Assembly (NCBI GenBank): GCA_905178155.1
Contig: CAJINV010000001.1
Coordinates: forward strand, 15,314,142 to 15,378,141
DNA length: 64,000 nt
Reading direction: 5' to 3'
Origin: Amoebophrya sp. A120
Taxonomy: Eukaryota; Sar; Dinophyceae; Syndiniales; Amoebophryaceae
Below the pieces are notes generated by a model. The model was given only the letters and a program-made list of their open reading frames with translations, ran no database searches and had not been told where the DNA came from. Positions 11,282 to 24,500 of this stretch are shown piece by piece. The translations under genes and the position numbers were made by a program. How positions within the stretch are numbered: the first letter of the stretch is position 1; the number at the start of each line of letters is the position of its first letter.

Positions 11282-12423
11282 ATGTCCTCTGGTGGATCGT
11301 CGTGTGCCCCGCCCTCGAGTTCTGCTACAGCAGCCTCAGGGGTCGCCAATAATGCACTGGCACAGCGACCGGGCGGTATCTGTGCTGCCGAGTGCAAATT
11401 CGTTTACGGTACGGGGAGTTACAGATTTGTACTGCAGAAGGACTCGATCGCGAGGAGTTCCAGCAGCACCCTGTCTTCTTTGTCCGCGCCCGCAGATCAT
11501 GCAGTAACGGACACAGAGGAAGCGACACCACCGGGCGCCGTAAGAATCACCGGCACAGTGGTTGTGGGTTCGAATGGGACAACGTGCGTCATTACCAACG
11601 GAGTTCTCTCCGCGTTGGAGCTTCGGTACCGGTTGGACTGTTTGAGCACCGGCTGCCCCCTTTGGCAAGTCGAAGCTTCCCGCTGCAGTTTAGTGGAGTA
11701 CTCTGGAGAATATTTTTCCCTAAGAACGAGGAGCCAGCAGGACGGCAAGGGGGCGCCGTGCTCAGTGCTCTTCACTGGAGTAGATGGCGCCCGGTCTTTA
11801 ATTGGCCGGGACGGGCCAGACGCAGTTGCGGAGCGGAGCGGCGTGAACAAGAGGCCGGCGGGTATCACTGCTAAGAGGGCCGACGCCTACTTTGGTTATT
11901 TATTTTCATGTGAGGGTCTAGGATACCTACATAGTTCTCGCCGTCCAACCCATCTAATCTTGCAAGAGGAAGCGAGAAGACCTCACTCCGAACTGCATCA
12001 ATGGAGGAAAAGGAACCTGTTTGAAAGGTTGTACTCAAGGTAAGAAACTGAAAAAAAGCACGAAGTGAACATATCTTATCTACAGGCGATATCAGCTGCG
12101 GTGCCGGTGCGCGGTTGGCTGAACTGTTTCTGACGTCTGCACGCAAGGAATCAATGCGTCAATTCTTGACGATGCGGGAGTATGACGAGGAGCGCAAGGG
12201 CTATCTGAGCCTGAAGAGGGGCGGGGTTCCGAAAGTAGTGGAGATCCTCGAGGACAAGCTGCCCGCGATAGTGGAAAAAGAGAAGGAGCACACTCGTCCC
12301 AACGCCGGCAAGGAGTTATGGGTGTACCGCCTGACCCGATGGGGCGAAATATTGAAGAAGGAGGTAGAGAGGGAACAGGCGGAGGCCGAAAACTCTGCCA
12401 AGCGGGCCAGGTCCGGGCGCTAG
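11282..12423 (+). CDS. Conserved hypothetical protein, first copy of a tandem pair
   Basis: Proposed exons 11282-11894 and 12086-12423 (316 aa). The N-terminal part has CAAECKFVYGTGSYRFVLQ and several Cys; the C-terminal part has SARKESMRQFLTMREYD, then LWVYRLTRWGEILKKEV and a basic tail. The gene at 13271 has the same order of blocks (VNFVHGAGNYSYCLQ; DATKEGMRRFLASRTYD; FLYKLTALGELAKNKV), so the two are paralogues by duplication. The intron acceptor (CTACAG) is clear; the donor at 11895 (GTTATT) was chosen because it gives the right phase and is uncertain. A GTAAGA at 12040-12045 is another possible donor but gives the wrong phase. I recognise no domain. Confidence 0.65.
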
Positions 12424-13270
12424 CGATGCTGGAAGGGCAGAGCGAAGTAGAGCCTTTAGCTCAACACGCGCGCACACGTCTCCAGAAAACGAAAACCTAC
12501 CGCAGTCATCTTTTCACTTTTGTAAGGTACTTATAGGATACTGCCTTGTCCTCACTAAATGCATTTTTCTTACAATAGAAGGGGCATTGATACAAGGCTA
12601 GCACTCTTCTAAATTTTTCTGCTAAAAGCGCTGACATTTATTCCGCTAAATCAAGCACCGTTTTTCGTTGTTAACCGACACCAAAGCTGCAAGAAAACTG
12701 TGAAGAGGATAAAGAGCTTTTCTCTGTGGGGGAGACAAACACAATATTTTGCCATAACATAAATCATTTCATTTCATGAAGGATGGACATGAAACATGTT
12801 CCGCTTCATCAAAGCATGAGCAAAGCGGAAAGGGCATCGATTTGGCCGCGATTCAAAGACACCAGTCTCGTGTTCGAGGAAGTAGTGCGTGTGCGCTCAT
12901 TTTTTTCTTCCCGAGGAAAATTTGCCGAATGGCTAAACCAGCGTGTTGCTCACAATAAACTAGAACTTGATTTCTTAGGGAAATAAACACACGATTATAC
13001 GAGCGACTGCGAAAAGGAAAAGCTTTCGATTATTCAACATAGACCTTTCTACTTCTCCTGTACGGCACTGCCATCATGTCATCTCTACTCTAACTATCTC
13101 TCTTTTTGGATTGCAAGTTGAAGTGCAAAACGCAAACCACACGTTTTCCCGAGAACTCACTGTCACTTTCTGCCATCCCTCGTCCTCTTCTTTGTTTTAT
13201 ATCGACCTGCACCTGAAGCTGAATCGTCCTCGCCCTCGCGTCCTTGTTCGGCTTCACGGTGGAAAAGGAA
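12424..13270. other. Intergenic between the tandem paralogues
   Basis: Mostly AT-rich. One 67-codon + frame (12783-12986) is present but has no recognisable features or relatives in the window. No element ends were recognised. Confidence 0.45.
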
Positions 13271-14297
13271 ATGCCGGGATCTTCCTCTTCGTCCTCTTCC
13301 GGTTCAAGCGTCGCTGTGGTGCCAACGACCAGTGTCGCAGAAGTGAACTTTGTACATGGTGCGGGAAATTACTCTTATTGTTTGCAAAGGGGCGCCGTCG
13401 CCCCCAAGGATGAGAACAAGACCAGCATCTTCGCAACGGTGGCAATTTCCAACGTGATGCATCTTCTCAATGGGTTTCTGTCCTCGCAGGAGATTCAGTA
13501 CGTGCTTAGCGACATGACTGGCAAGGCCGTCTTCGCGGTAAAGGGGACGAGGAGCGCACTAGCCGAATACACTTGCACTTGGGCCGCTTGCACATTCGAA
13601 GCATCAAATGCATTCGAAAACGTCGAGAATGGGCAGCAGGCAGCTTTGATCTTCACCCAGGGCCGACAGTCACTGCATACCCTCTTGCCCGCCGCCCCAG
13701 CGAACGAGACGACGAGTCAGACATCAGAGGAGGGCAGCAGGAAGAGACAGAGCAAGGATGCACCACGGGATGAAGGTACTACTGCGCATACAAAAATCCA
13801 TTTCATAATATAAGTTAATAGTAGCTAAATTTTATACTAGTATATGTTGATGTTGTTGTACTATGTCTTCTATGTCACGTGTCAGCTTCTCGATCCATGC
13901 TGAGCAGTACTAGACAGAGCAGGAGTACTTGACCACAGAGCAGACAGAAATTGTCGCAACAAAATCCCCAGATGACACGCTGAGTAAGATCTTGTCAAGC
14001 GACGCAACGAAGGAGGGGATGCGGCGCTTTTTGGCTTCGAGGACGTACGACGTGAATCTGGGCGCTTACATCTCCACCACGAACGGCCCGACACCCGTCG
14101 AGGTTCAGGCACTCGAGAACGCTCCGAAAGTTCCCGCTTTCGTCACGAAAGCAACTTTCGTTAGCAACAGGAAGCCCAAGTTTCTCTACAAGCTGACCGC
14201 CTTGGGGGAGCTTGCGAAAAACAAGGTAATAGAGGAACAGAAAGAGGCGGAGGAGGAGAGTCGAAAGAAAAAAAAGAAGAAGCGCGTAGGTTCCTGA
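13271..14297 (+). CDS. Conserved hypothetical protein, second copy of a tandem pair
   Basis: Proposed exons 13271-13775 and 13918-14297 (294 aa), with a 142-bp GT-AG intron (GTACTA...GACAG) that keeps the frame. It shares block order and the C-terminal motifs with the gene at 11282, and ends in a Lys-rich tail (KKKKKKR) that could be a nuclear or RNA-binding tail. The first in-frame ATG (13271) is used. Ser-rich N-terminus. No known family is recognised. The divergence between the copies indicates an old duplication. Confidence 0.65.
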
Positions 14298-15501
14298 CCC
14301 GTCGGCGGTGGCATCCTCGCCGCGGAAGATCGTTGGCTGTATTTCATCTGTCTAGGTTTCGGCTTCGTGTCTGATTTACGATCTAAGCACTCTGATTATT
14401 GTAGATCATCGCATGCGCATGCCATGTATTTCTACAGTCGGTCCGTAAAGAAAAAAAAAGAGGCAAGAAAAGTGGCTACTGTTTCAGATATTTATATACT
14501 TCTGGTGAAGAATGAAGAGAAGTCGAAGTCGCGATAGAATCTATATTTTGCAACGATAAAAATCCACATGCTTATGCACGACATAGAATCAGAAGTAGCA
14601 GGGTTGACACACATACATGCTTTGCTTCTGCAAGTAGCGTGTGTATTTCGTGGTAAATTTCTACACTCCCTTCTGCGAAACCGAGACAATACACATAATT
14701 TATTCTGCTTTTCGTATATCAATTTTTGTCGCTTGATAATGACTCGACGAAAGATTTTTTTGTGGTATTGCATGAAAATAAAGATTTTTTTGTGGTATTG
14801 CATGAAAATCTTCGAAAAAATGATTGTTGAGGCGATACAGGAGCACGGAATAGATACAAGATTTTGGATCAAAGCATGATTGGTCTGCTCTGCAGTCACA
14901 GGGTTCCGCACTGAAGTTGCGCATTCTGTAGCTGTACCCCTGGTCCCGACCCCGAGGGTGATCTTCTTCTCTTCTTGCTCATGCAGAATATGCGCTTCAC
15001 CTTCAGGGTGGCCAAAATTATGTCACAGGAAAAGATAAAGGAGAGGAATCCATTCCGAGTGCAGAGATCGTCCATGAAATGCAAATGTGGACCCAAGGAA
15101 CTACAGCACAGGAAGCTTTTGATGTGTGGCCACATTATAAAATCGGAGAGACATGGTCATGGACGGGCACGGGGTATTGTTGAAACTGAGAGAGAGTGAC
15201 AGGGTGAAAAAAGTCTGGTACAGCACTCCTCGCTTTTGTGCCTGGGTGTCTTGATGTACAGTTGTTAAGGACGCGGGATTTAGAATGAAGCCAGATTGTC
15301 GTCCACATGTTTACGCGGCCACCGACTGTTTGGCAAGGGGTTTGCGTATAGATACCGGAATTAGTTTCAGGTCTCGGCTTGAAGGCCGTCAATACGAGTT
15401 GTCAGAGCAACATGACGCACGCAATTACATGGCTTTCCTACACCCCTTCAGGCATCGGGTTGGAACGAGCGCGGCGTGTGAGCGCAGTGGCGAGGATTGG
15501 A
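14298..15501. other. Intergenic, no supported gene
   Basis: AT-rich 1.2-kb spacer containing a short tandem duplication (14751-14809). The frames seen are short and unlike any family. The 3' part leads into the 5' region of the next gene. Confidence 0.45.
14751..14809. repeat. Two-copy tandem repeat, 29-bp unit
   Basis: A 29-bp unit beginning AAGATTTTTTTGTGG occurs at 14751-14779 and again at 14781-14809 with one base between. The copies are identical. It looks like local slippage or recent duplication. Confidence 0.8.
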
Positions 15502-18500
15502 ATGACAGGAGGGCGAATTATGGCTGCCCTGGCGACACTTCTTGTCGTGCTTCATGGTGTCGCAGGGTTTGAGGTTCCCGTCCGTAAGCAGAATCAGACC
15601 ACTGCCATTGGAAGTTCCGAGACCGACGTTCACACGTCCGAGCATAACCCCGTGTCCTCCAGGGAAGCAGAGGCCGTTCTCAAGAAGAACAGCACAACGA
15701 GGTATGATGAATCGACGAGCCAGCGTCTTCATAAAGATAGCTCCCTCTCCAGCTCGGACTCACCAGTTGACGAACAAGCATTGGTAAACATAGTTGCGGA
15801 GCACCAGGATGAGCCGACCAATAAGTTGCTGCGAAGCACACGACGGGACCAGCACGATTCTGCTGCGCCGGTGGAGGTTCTGGCCATCGATGATGGTGGC
15901 GGAGTGCGTGCAGACCAAAAGATGTTGAAGCCACGTAGTAATCAAGCGCAGCGCAGCGAGGACGTCGCAAACAAAACGGAAGAGGAAGTAGGAACTTTTC
16001 AGAAAGAACCGCAGTCATTCTCCTCCTCTGCTGATCTTCGTACGAAAAATAAAGTGCGGGACGGAGCAGGGTCGTCTGGAAGAAGTCGGGCACAAACCGC
16101 AACCTCGGAGTTGTTCTTGGCCCAGGATGAGGAACAGCCGGTGCCGGTCATCATCTCCTATGCATTGCAAAAGTATCATAGTCGTATAAATGCATTAATA
16201 CAAATTTCCTCAGCATGAGAAATAAAATTTGCAATGCTGATCTGCTTCAACAAGATGATTTGTAATGCACGGCTGCAATACGAGTGCGATACTTTTGCAC
16301 AGAATATCTCCAACCTCGACTACATCAAAAACATCAAGACATCCAGCGACAGCAAGGACCAACTCTTCTCCCAGCTGGAGGACGATTTCGACAATCCTGT
16401 GACGATATCCTGTGCAAAAGTATCGCACTCGTATAAATGCAAGTCTTGCATTACAAATCTTGCTCTTAAGGTAAATCCGCATTTACAAATTTTATTTTTC
16501 ATGCTGAGTGATAGAACACAGATACTCAGAATACTATAGCCGTGATAGACTAAGAGCATATGCACCCGCTTCACTCACCTGAGTGGATTTGAAAGAGTCA
16601 CTCCCTTCATGGAAGGTTCTACTCCTCGGAGGTCATTCATGTCATTTCGTGATCATCTTTCTTGTCATTTGGATCTCTCGCTTTGCTCTTAGATCTACAA
16701 TGTAGGTCGTATTCTGATCCTTCCCTACATTCCCCCTCTGATTGAACCAAGTCCAGAAGCAAGACGGCCTGCTAGGTGTCAAGTGACTCCAAGCATTGCC
16801 TGATTGCTACTTGCGACTTCAATCCTAGAGCAAATGAGAAAGGACCCGAGCAGCGGCTGGATCGTGTCAGGGTCTGAAGAGTACATCCACCAACTCAACA
16901 GATTCGAACTCTCGTAACCAAATGGCTACGGAATACCGGTCTGATGCGCCAAAAACCCCCGCAGATACCCTGCTACCCGCCAAGTGACTCCAGATGAAGC
17001 ATCACGAGCGTGGGAGGAAAAGACCATCACAACCTACTACACAAGTTCCCGCAGTCCCTTGCGACCCTATCTACCCCATTCCCCCTCGATTGCAACTAGA
17101 TAGCGCAATACAAGGCTAGAAGACCTTTCTTCTTGTCGAGAAGTGAATCCTGGGGCGGTGTGCGAAACACCAGCAGGGGTTTCGTCGTTGGTTTTGTCAG
17201 AGGATCTGCACGATTCAAACCAGTTGGACAGTAGCAGAGATCATCAGCGTGATCCTTGACCGAATGCCAGCGCACTTGGAAGTGCTTGGTCTTCTTAGTT
17301 GGAAGGGTAGATTCCGCCACGGTCAGACTGCTCTGATTGTCGCAAAAGATCTGAGGCAGCTGCGTATTGGTCTGAAACCAATCAGCATAACCCTGAGACT
17401 GAACGAGCTGCAAAGTGTCATAGAGAGCAATGTACTCGCTTTCACAAGTACTATGCGCCCTAATCGACTGGCGACGACTCGACCAGGCTACCGGGCATCC
17501 CCGATAAAAGAGAATGGAGCCGCTACTACTCCTAAGCGTAACAGTACACCCAGCATAGTCAGCATCCGAGAACGCAACCCACTCACGGAGTTCGCCTCTC
17601 TCCTTGTTGTGCTGATCCAACTTCTGGACATGTTGAGGCGTCGGCGGGCCTGTCCCCGCCCCCCACGTTGACTCCCGCGCAGAGGACTACGACGCCGCGG
17701 TTCCCACCTCGACGGTGGCCAGCTCGGAGTTTTGCGCTGCTGCTGGTTCCCACCACGATTCGTAACCAGTTTGAGATGATTCAGACCTTCCTCGGCCTCG
17801 CTTCACCACCAGGTCCCGCCTCCGGATATTTAGCTCCGACGCCCGGCACTATGGCGATTCCGATAGCTCGCGACACCTCCTCCCGTCCAGTATCGCGGCA
17901 CGCTCGCGGAAAAGACAGCTTTCCTACACCAATCATCGCGTCCCCGCTGGTGTCGCGCCCCACACCTCGACCTCGGCGACATTGGTTCTGCCTTCACACC
18001 GTGGTGGCCGATCAGACGAGTGGTTACGACGCCGAGGCTGCGCTCACGGCCCGCCTACGACCCCTCCCGCCATGGAGCCAAATTTGTGCCGATTTCCATC
18101 ATCCCAGACACACGAGCCGCTTACCGGCCTCTCTCTCGTCTTGCATTTACTGCTTGACGCCCGGTTCCACTAAGGGTACCCTCCCTTTTTAAGTATTCTA
18201 TTTCTGTGTGAGCTGTATGTTGATGGAAATGCATCACAAATGCGGTCTACCAATGCCGTGCACGACGCGGCACCGCCCGATCTCGATTTTATTTTGCCGG
18301 TGATGATGACTGACCTTGATGAGTGAAAAATTACCGGAAATAAAAAGTCTGTTAATAGTTCAACTAGTCGATCCTGCGCCACATTGTATGTAGTCTGTTG
18401 AGCCGCTCCTTCAGTGGACCACTTGTATGTCTTGTTCCTCCTCGGCCGGTACCGAATCGCTCCTTCGGGAAACCCGAGCTTCTGCCACCGTGAGACCGCT

Positions 18501-21500
18501 TCTCTCACTATAGCATTTTTTTTTCAATTTGTATAAACCCTCCCTCGGCCGTTTTAGATTGTATGACCGGCAGTCTATCATATCGGCGTCCGTTACCATT
18601 TTCATTTTTTGATATTTTGTAGCTTTCACGCAATTGTTACGACTTACCATACCGCACGCACAGCGAGTTCGAGTCTTTTGGTTATTGTTTTAGTGCTGAG
18701 AGAGGTACCTGGGAACCGCTTCTTCCCACGCGAGGTGAGACGCAAATTTAGGCCTCGGCCCCCCGGTTTACCGGACCTGACCAACACTTGTCGGGAAGTT
18801 TCTTTGGACTTAGACTCAATTGCCGGAGAATACTCAGCCCCCTCTGTCAGAGTATGCAACAGATACCGCCCAACCCGCTTAGCCGCAGTGATCAAAGCCC
18901 CAGTGGGATTGGTCATCAGCCTAGCCACCCGATTGACTGCGAAGAGACAATCCGGACGCGATTGCGTAGCAATGTATTGCAAACCCCCAACCAGACTCCT
19001 AATAGGGAAATCTGGCTGCGTGGCCCCCTCTGAAAGATCAGAGTAGACGCACGCAGTGGAAATTGGTTTTCCCGCATTGATTTGAAACTTTTCAGCCAAC
19101 TTGCGAGCTGCTTGCTCCATGTCCAACTTCATATGCTGCTTCTCAGCATTATACAAAAGCCGAACGCCTAGGATGTCCCTGATTTCAGTAACACCATCGG
19201 CAGCAAGTTCCGCTTTGATGGTTTTACCATCAAACTCACCAAGGATCTCCTTGATAGTGTCATCTACTTCTTTCTGTGTAGGTGCACTGATCAAGCTGTC
19301 ATCAACATAGATGGCCAGCGTCACAGAACCGCGACGGAAAAGACCAGGCTCACTAGGATGGCGATCCCAACCATGCTTACGCAAGGATGCATCATAGCAG
19401 TCAAACCACTTACGCGGCGCAATCTTCAAGCCATAGAGAGACTTAAGAAGGCGCATGACATCACCACGACTATCCTTGTGCCAATGCTTAGGCAGACGGA
19501 TGAACACTCGCTCGTCCTGACCAAGGTCACTACGAAGGAATGCATTACTGATGTCAAACTGCCCAGTGCGTTTCTTGTTCGCAGCAGCATCGACCAAAAG
19601 AACCCGACTTGCAGCGTGTGAGATAGTCGGACTGAAGATCTCAGCCTTGCTGGCCTTCGTCTGACGATTCCCCAACGCCACGCATCTGGCCTTGTATCGA
19701 CCGCAGCGCTTCTTGGTGTAAATCGCCACGCGTGGCATGATCTCATCGTCATCGGGTAGCTTATCCTCGTCCGATACTGGCCTCCAGGACTGCAAAGCTT
19801 CCAACTGCAACTTTTCAAGGTTGACAGCCTCCTCCATGTACTTAGCAGAGTCCGGCGCAGTAAGGGCATGCTTCCGTGTAACTTGAACCGTCCACGCAAG
19901 AGCTTGCTCACCTTCCTCCAAGTCATCAGAAAGTACTGAGCTTGAAAACGCGGCAGCTACTTCCGCATCTAGTTCAATCTTTTGCGCACCTGCCTGATTC
20001 GCTGCAGCATTGTTCTGACGCCTAGTCTTCCTGCCCTTGCGGGTAGACCAGTGCGGACAAAGCTCACGCGTGAGACCCGTCGGCCGACCACGACGTAGAC
20101 GAACTTTGACCATTGAACCACCACGCTTGACCCATTTAAACGGATTCAAGTCGTCGTCGATCAAGTCTGAACAATCATGCCGATCACCAGAAGGATTGCT
20201 TTCGTTGATCTCTTTGGACCAATCATGAAACTTACCAGCCCCCTCTGAAAGGTTGGGAAGTTCCCTCCGCTCGCCTATTTCCAGCTGGAGACTACCATCT
20301 GAAGGCTTGTCGGAGTTTTGGTCGCCAGTCTCCTTGTCAGGTTGCTCAAGTGGCACCGACTCAGGTAGACCCGACTCAGGAGAAACCTCAACAGGACCAC
20401 TGGCCTTGTCTTGGTCAACCCTGTCACCCTGATTCGAAATCTCCAAAGTAGGAAACTCCTCATCGAGTTTCTGTCGCTTAGCCGAAGGACTTACTTCAAC
20501 CCCCGCAGGACGGCGCAAACTATCTCCCGCCCCACCTCCAAGAATCAAGCAGAGGCCATGACGCCTCCTCTCAATCAAGGCAGCAGATGTGAGACTAGTC
20601 TGTCCCCCCTCCGGCAGCTGTTTCGGATCCTGCTTAAGCTCCTGAATGTCACTAATGACTGCGTCTTCGAAGAATTTCATCGAGCTACTCTCCTCAACCA
20701 CAAAGCGCCATGCGTTCGTCTTGTCGCTGAAGCGCCAAAGACCAACCAGGAAGCTTGAGGAAGTACGAGAGTAACCGAGAAAGACTCCACGCTCATAGCG
20801 ATCATCCAGCTTTTGCTGTTGGGTATGCACTTTGGCATAGCACTCACATCCAAAACGACGCAGATGCTTTATGGATGCTGGACGATTCCAACGCCGCTGG
20901 AAAGGACTAGACTGCGACTTCTTGCGCTGCAGTCTGTTATAGACATAGGCGACGAAGCGAGCACAGTACTCCCATAGGCATGGATCAACGCCCTGCATGT
21001 TGGACCTGATGCCATCGGCAAGTGTCCTATTCCATCTCTCCACCACTCCATTCTGTTGCGGCTCATAAGGAGAAGAATGGATCGGAAGAATTCCGAAATC
21101 TTTGCAAGCCTTTTTCCAAGATGACTCAGCTCCTTTGAAAGTAGGCTCGTTGTCTGTCCTAACCCGTTCGGGTTTGCCGACGTCTTGAACGAACTTCCGC
21201 AGGATGTCCCCACAGTCAGACTTCTTTTCAATAGCATAGACCTCGACCCACTTGGTACAAGAGTCCACAATACTGAGAAGATACTGAGCACCTTTGAGCG
21301 CCGCAGGAAGCGGAGGGACCCAAAAAGTCAGAATCGACTTGCTCCAGGAACTTCTTGGCAATATGCTCCGGCGGCCTAGTAGGCTTGTGCGATGGATGCC
21401 TGTCCGTAGGACTTACTTTTCGCACAATCTCGGCAAGAGCAGTCAAAGCCTTCGACTTTGAAATGCGCAAGACGCCTGTGGATAGTCAATTTGGAACCGT

Positions 21501-24500
21501 AGGCGGCCCCAGCTGCTGCGCCAATGGTAGCGAGCTGAGCCTGTGCCTCATCCTCGAACGAAACATCAAACACAGATACACCGCCCTTGACTTCAAACTT
21601 GTGAGACTGACCACTGGGGTCGATGAACTCGCGCCAACCATTGGGATCCCCTTGAGGTCCACAGTAGTGAAGCTGAGCCCCCTCACTCGCAGCGACTTCC
21701 ATTGAGAACAATTCCCGAGACAACATCGGATGGAAAAGATCAAACCGCATGCCCTTGCTGTTCGGTTTGAGTTTACCAATAGCACCTTTCACGTTGGATG
21801 CTCCATCCGCAGTGCTAAGAGATTGATCAACAGCTGGGCCAATCCACTCGAAACGACTACGGACGCCCGACATATGGTGGCGAGCACCTGTGTCAAGAAT
21901 CATCTCACACACGCTACTCGACTTCCCATTCTGGCTCCTAGTATTTTCACCTGAAAACACCTGCGCACTAGAAAGGGTCGTAGATGCTGTGTACGACTTT
22001 GCCGGATTGCTTTGCGCTTGAACGTTAGACGAGAAACAGGCGCGGGCGAACGATCCATAACGAAAACCATACACGTGACGGCTCTCATCCTCTACCTCAG
22101 AACAAACCAACTCGCTCTTCTCATCTGGCTCGGCCTCCAAAATGGGAGAAAGGGAGAACACATGATCGACCACCTGACCAGTTCGCTTACTGCGAGCATG
22201 AAAAGATCCTACCAACGCACCAGAGTTGTCACGTTCCATAGAGGTGGAAAGTTCATCATCTTCATCATCAACAGCCCTCGGAGCATCAGAGGCAGGCGCG
22301 GAAACTACCACAGCCATAGCACCCTGAGCACCTTCATCATCATCATCCTGCTGCTTGCCTCCCTTCTTGGCTTTGTGCTCTTTGTTCAACTTCTCGAAGC
22401 GAGCACGCAGATTCTTCGGAGCCTTGTTGGGATGCAGCACCCAGCAACTGCCAGGCGGATGAATCTTGCTGCAGATTTTGCACTTCTTTTTGTTCTTGTC
22501 TCCTCCCGGAGGCTTCAGAACAGCATTAGCGTTGGCATGCTTTTGCTTGTCCTTAACCGACTGCAACTCCTGACGAAGAGACTTGACCTGTGCAATCAGA
22601 GCACGAGGATCCTCTTCCTTGTTCCCTTTCAGATTCTGCAACCCTTCAAACTCCTTCAGAGTGCGTTTGATCGTAGGGATGTCAGTCTGGTTCTGAGCCA
22701 ACAGAGTACCGGCGACAGTGTTAAACTTGGAATCGAGTCCAATCAACACACTAGCCGCGAGGAGCTCATCAAGCGAGATCTTTCCCTGCAGGTCCTCCCG
22801 CGCAATCCGCTGACGAGACTCCACGAACTCCTCAACAGGCGTGGAACCCTGGGGCATCAAGAGTTTCTTTTAGGCTGCCAAACGGCTAGAAGCTTCCTGA
22901 GAGTTGAACTTCTTAAAGATGCTAAGCATGATGCCGAACAAGTGTTGATCATCAGCTTGCTTCGCAGATTGCAGGGGTATGGTGGGGGCGAGAGGCATGT
23001 ATGAGTTTTGCGATGTATTGGCGGAAATACATCGCAAAACTCATACATCATACATGGAAGATTTGAGGAGAGCGCGACGGTTCCCATGTACAATGTATGA
23101 GGTGCAATACATCAATGCGTCATACATTGTACATCGTACATTGTACATGGTCCAGTGTATGACGTACGATGTATGACACATTGCACATTGGTGCATTGTG
23201 CATTATGTACATTGATGTATTGGACATTGGACATTGGACATTGTACATTGTACATCGTACATTGTAGGTCGTCGAGCTGTTCGAGCAGCTCGACATCCGG
23301 GCCCATGTCGAGCCGTTGTCGAGCTGTTCCAACAGCTCGATATCCGGGTGGGTCCATGTCGAGCTGGTGGGGCAGCCGTGTCGAGCTGTTGCAACAGCTC
23401 GACATCCGGGCCTCTGCCGAGCTGTTGCCGAGCTGTTGAAACAGCTCGACATCCGGGCCCATGTTGAGCTGTTGTCGAGCTGTTCAAACAGCTCTACATC
23501 CGAGCCCGTGTCGAGCTGTTGTCGAGCTGCTCGAACAGCTCGACATCCGGGTCCATGTCGAGCTGTCGACATCCGGGTCCATCATGTCGAGCCGTTGTCG
23601 AGCTGTTCCAACAGCTCGACATCCGGGTCCATGTCGAGCTGTTGTCGAGCTGTTCAAACAGCTCGACAAGCGAGGCCATGTCAAGCTGTTGGAGCAGCCG
23701 CGTCGAGCTGTTGCAACAGCTCGACGTCCGGGCCTCTGCCGAGCTGTGGTCGATGCACGATGTACAATGTACAATGTACCAAGCAGGATGCACCATGTAC
23801 AATGTATGATGTATGATGTACAATGTATGAGGTACCCAGAGCGGAGAACTTGCGATGTATGATGTATGAGGTACCTACAGCGGAGAATTTGCGATGTATG
23901 ATGTATGATGTATGAGGTACCTACAGCGGAGAATTTGCGATGTATGGTGTACAATGTATGATGTATAATGTACGAAAGTGAGGCCGTTCTCCTCAAATCT
24001 TCCATGTATGATGTATGAGTTTTGCGATGTATTTCCGCCAATACATCGCAAAACTCATACATGCCTCTCGACCCCACCATATTGGATTGCAGCGCCGACG
24101 AACCCGCAGAGAGACTATTGGCGACCTTCGTCTTCAAAGTCTTGACGGCTTTCGCAGCGTCTACAACACTCTGCAAGGCTTTCGCCTCATTCACGGTCTT
24201 CGTACCCTTGCAGATTGATACCATCCAGAACACCATCTAGATCATGTTCCGCAAAAGCACTGGCGACCTTATGCCACCAGTCAGAATAGCTCTGACCGCC
24301 ATCACCGGAGAACTTCTCCAGATCCAGCTCCTTGGACTTGTCTTGGGTGGGCATGTTTTTGGTATTCTTCGGAAACTAGTAGACAAACTCTAGAAACCTA
24401 CTCGATAAAAGAAAATTGCAAGCAATAGTAAAAGTATACTACTACTGAGTCCACTAAGCTCTAAAAGCTCAAGGTGAGAATGATAGAACACAGATACTCA

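Larger units (their letters stand above)
22873..24354 (-). pseudogene. Retrotransposon gag N-terminus, frameshifted and interrupted
   Basis: Gag starts at ATG 24354-24352 on the minus strand (MPTQDKSKELDLEKFSGDGG), typical of copia gag. A frame change follows near 24200. A nested 1.1-kb element (22975-24084) splits the next part; removing it with one 8-bp duplication copy rejoins SSALQS to AKQADDQHLFGIM in frame. A TAA then ends the frame before the zinc-knuckle part. Confidence 0.8.

Noticed and set aside
12783-12986. 67-codon + frame between the tandem paralogues
   Set aside because: No homologue in the window, no recognisable features, and it could be chance.
17668-18192. 174-codon + frame within the nested insertion
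   Set aside because: Pro/Arg/Ser-rich composition typical of a GC-rich non-coding stretch; no recognised domain.
23266-23756. CRISPR-like array
   Set aside because: Units are palindromes with degenerate spacers inside a transposon of a eukaryotic genome; no cas genes.
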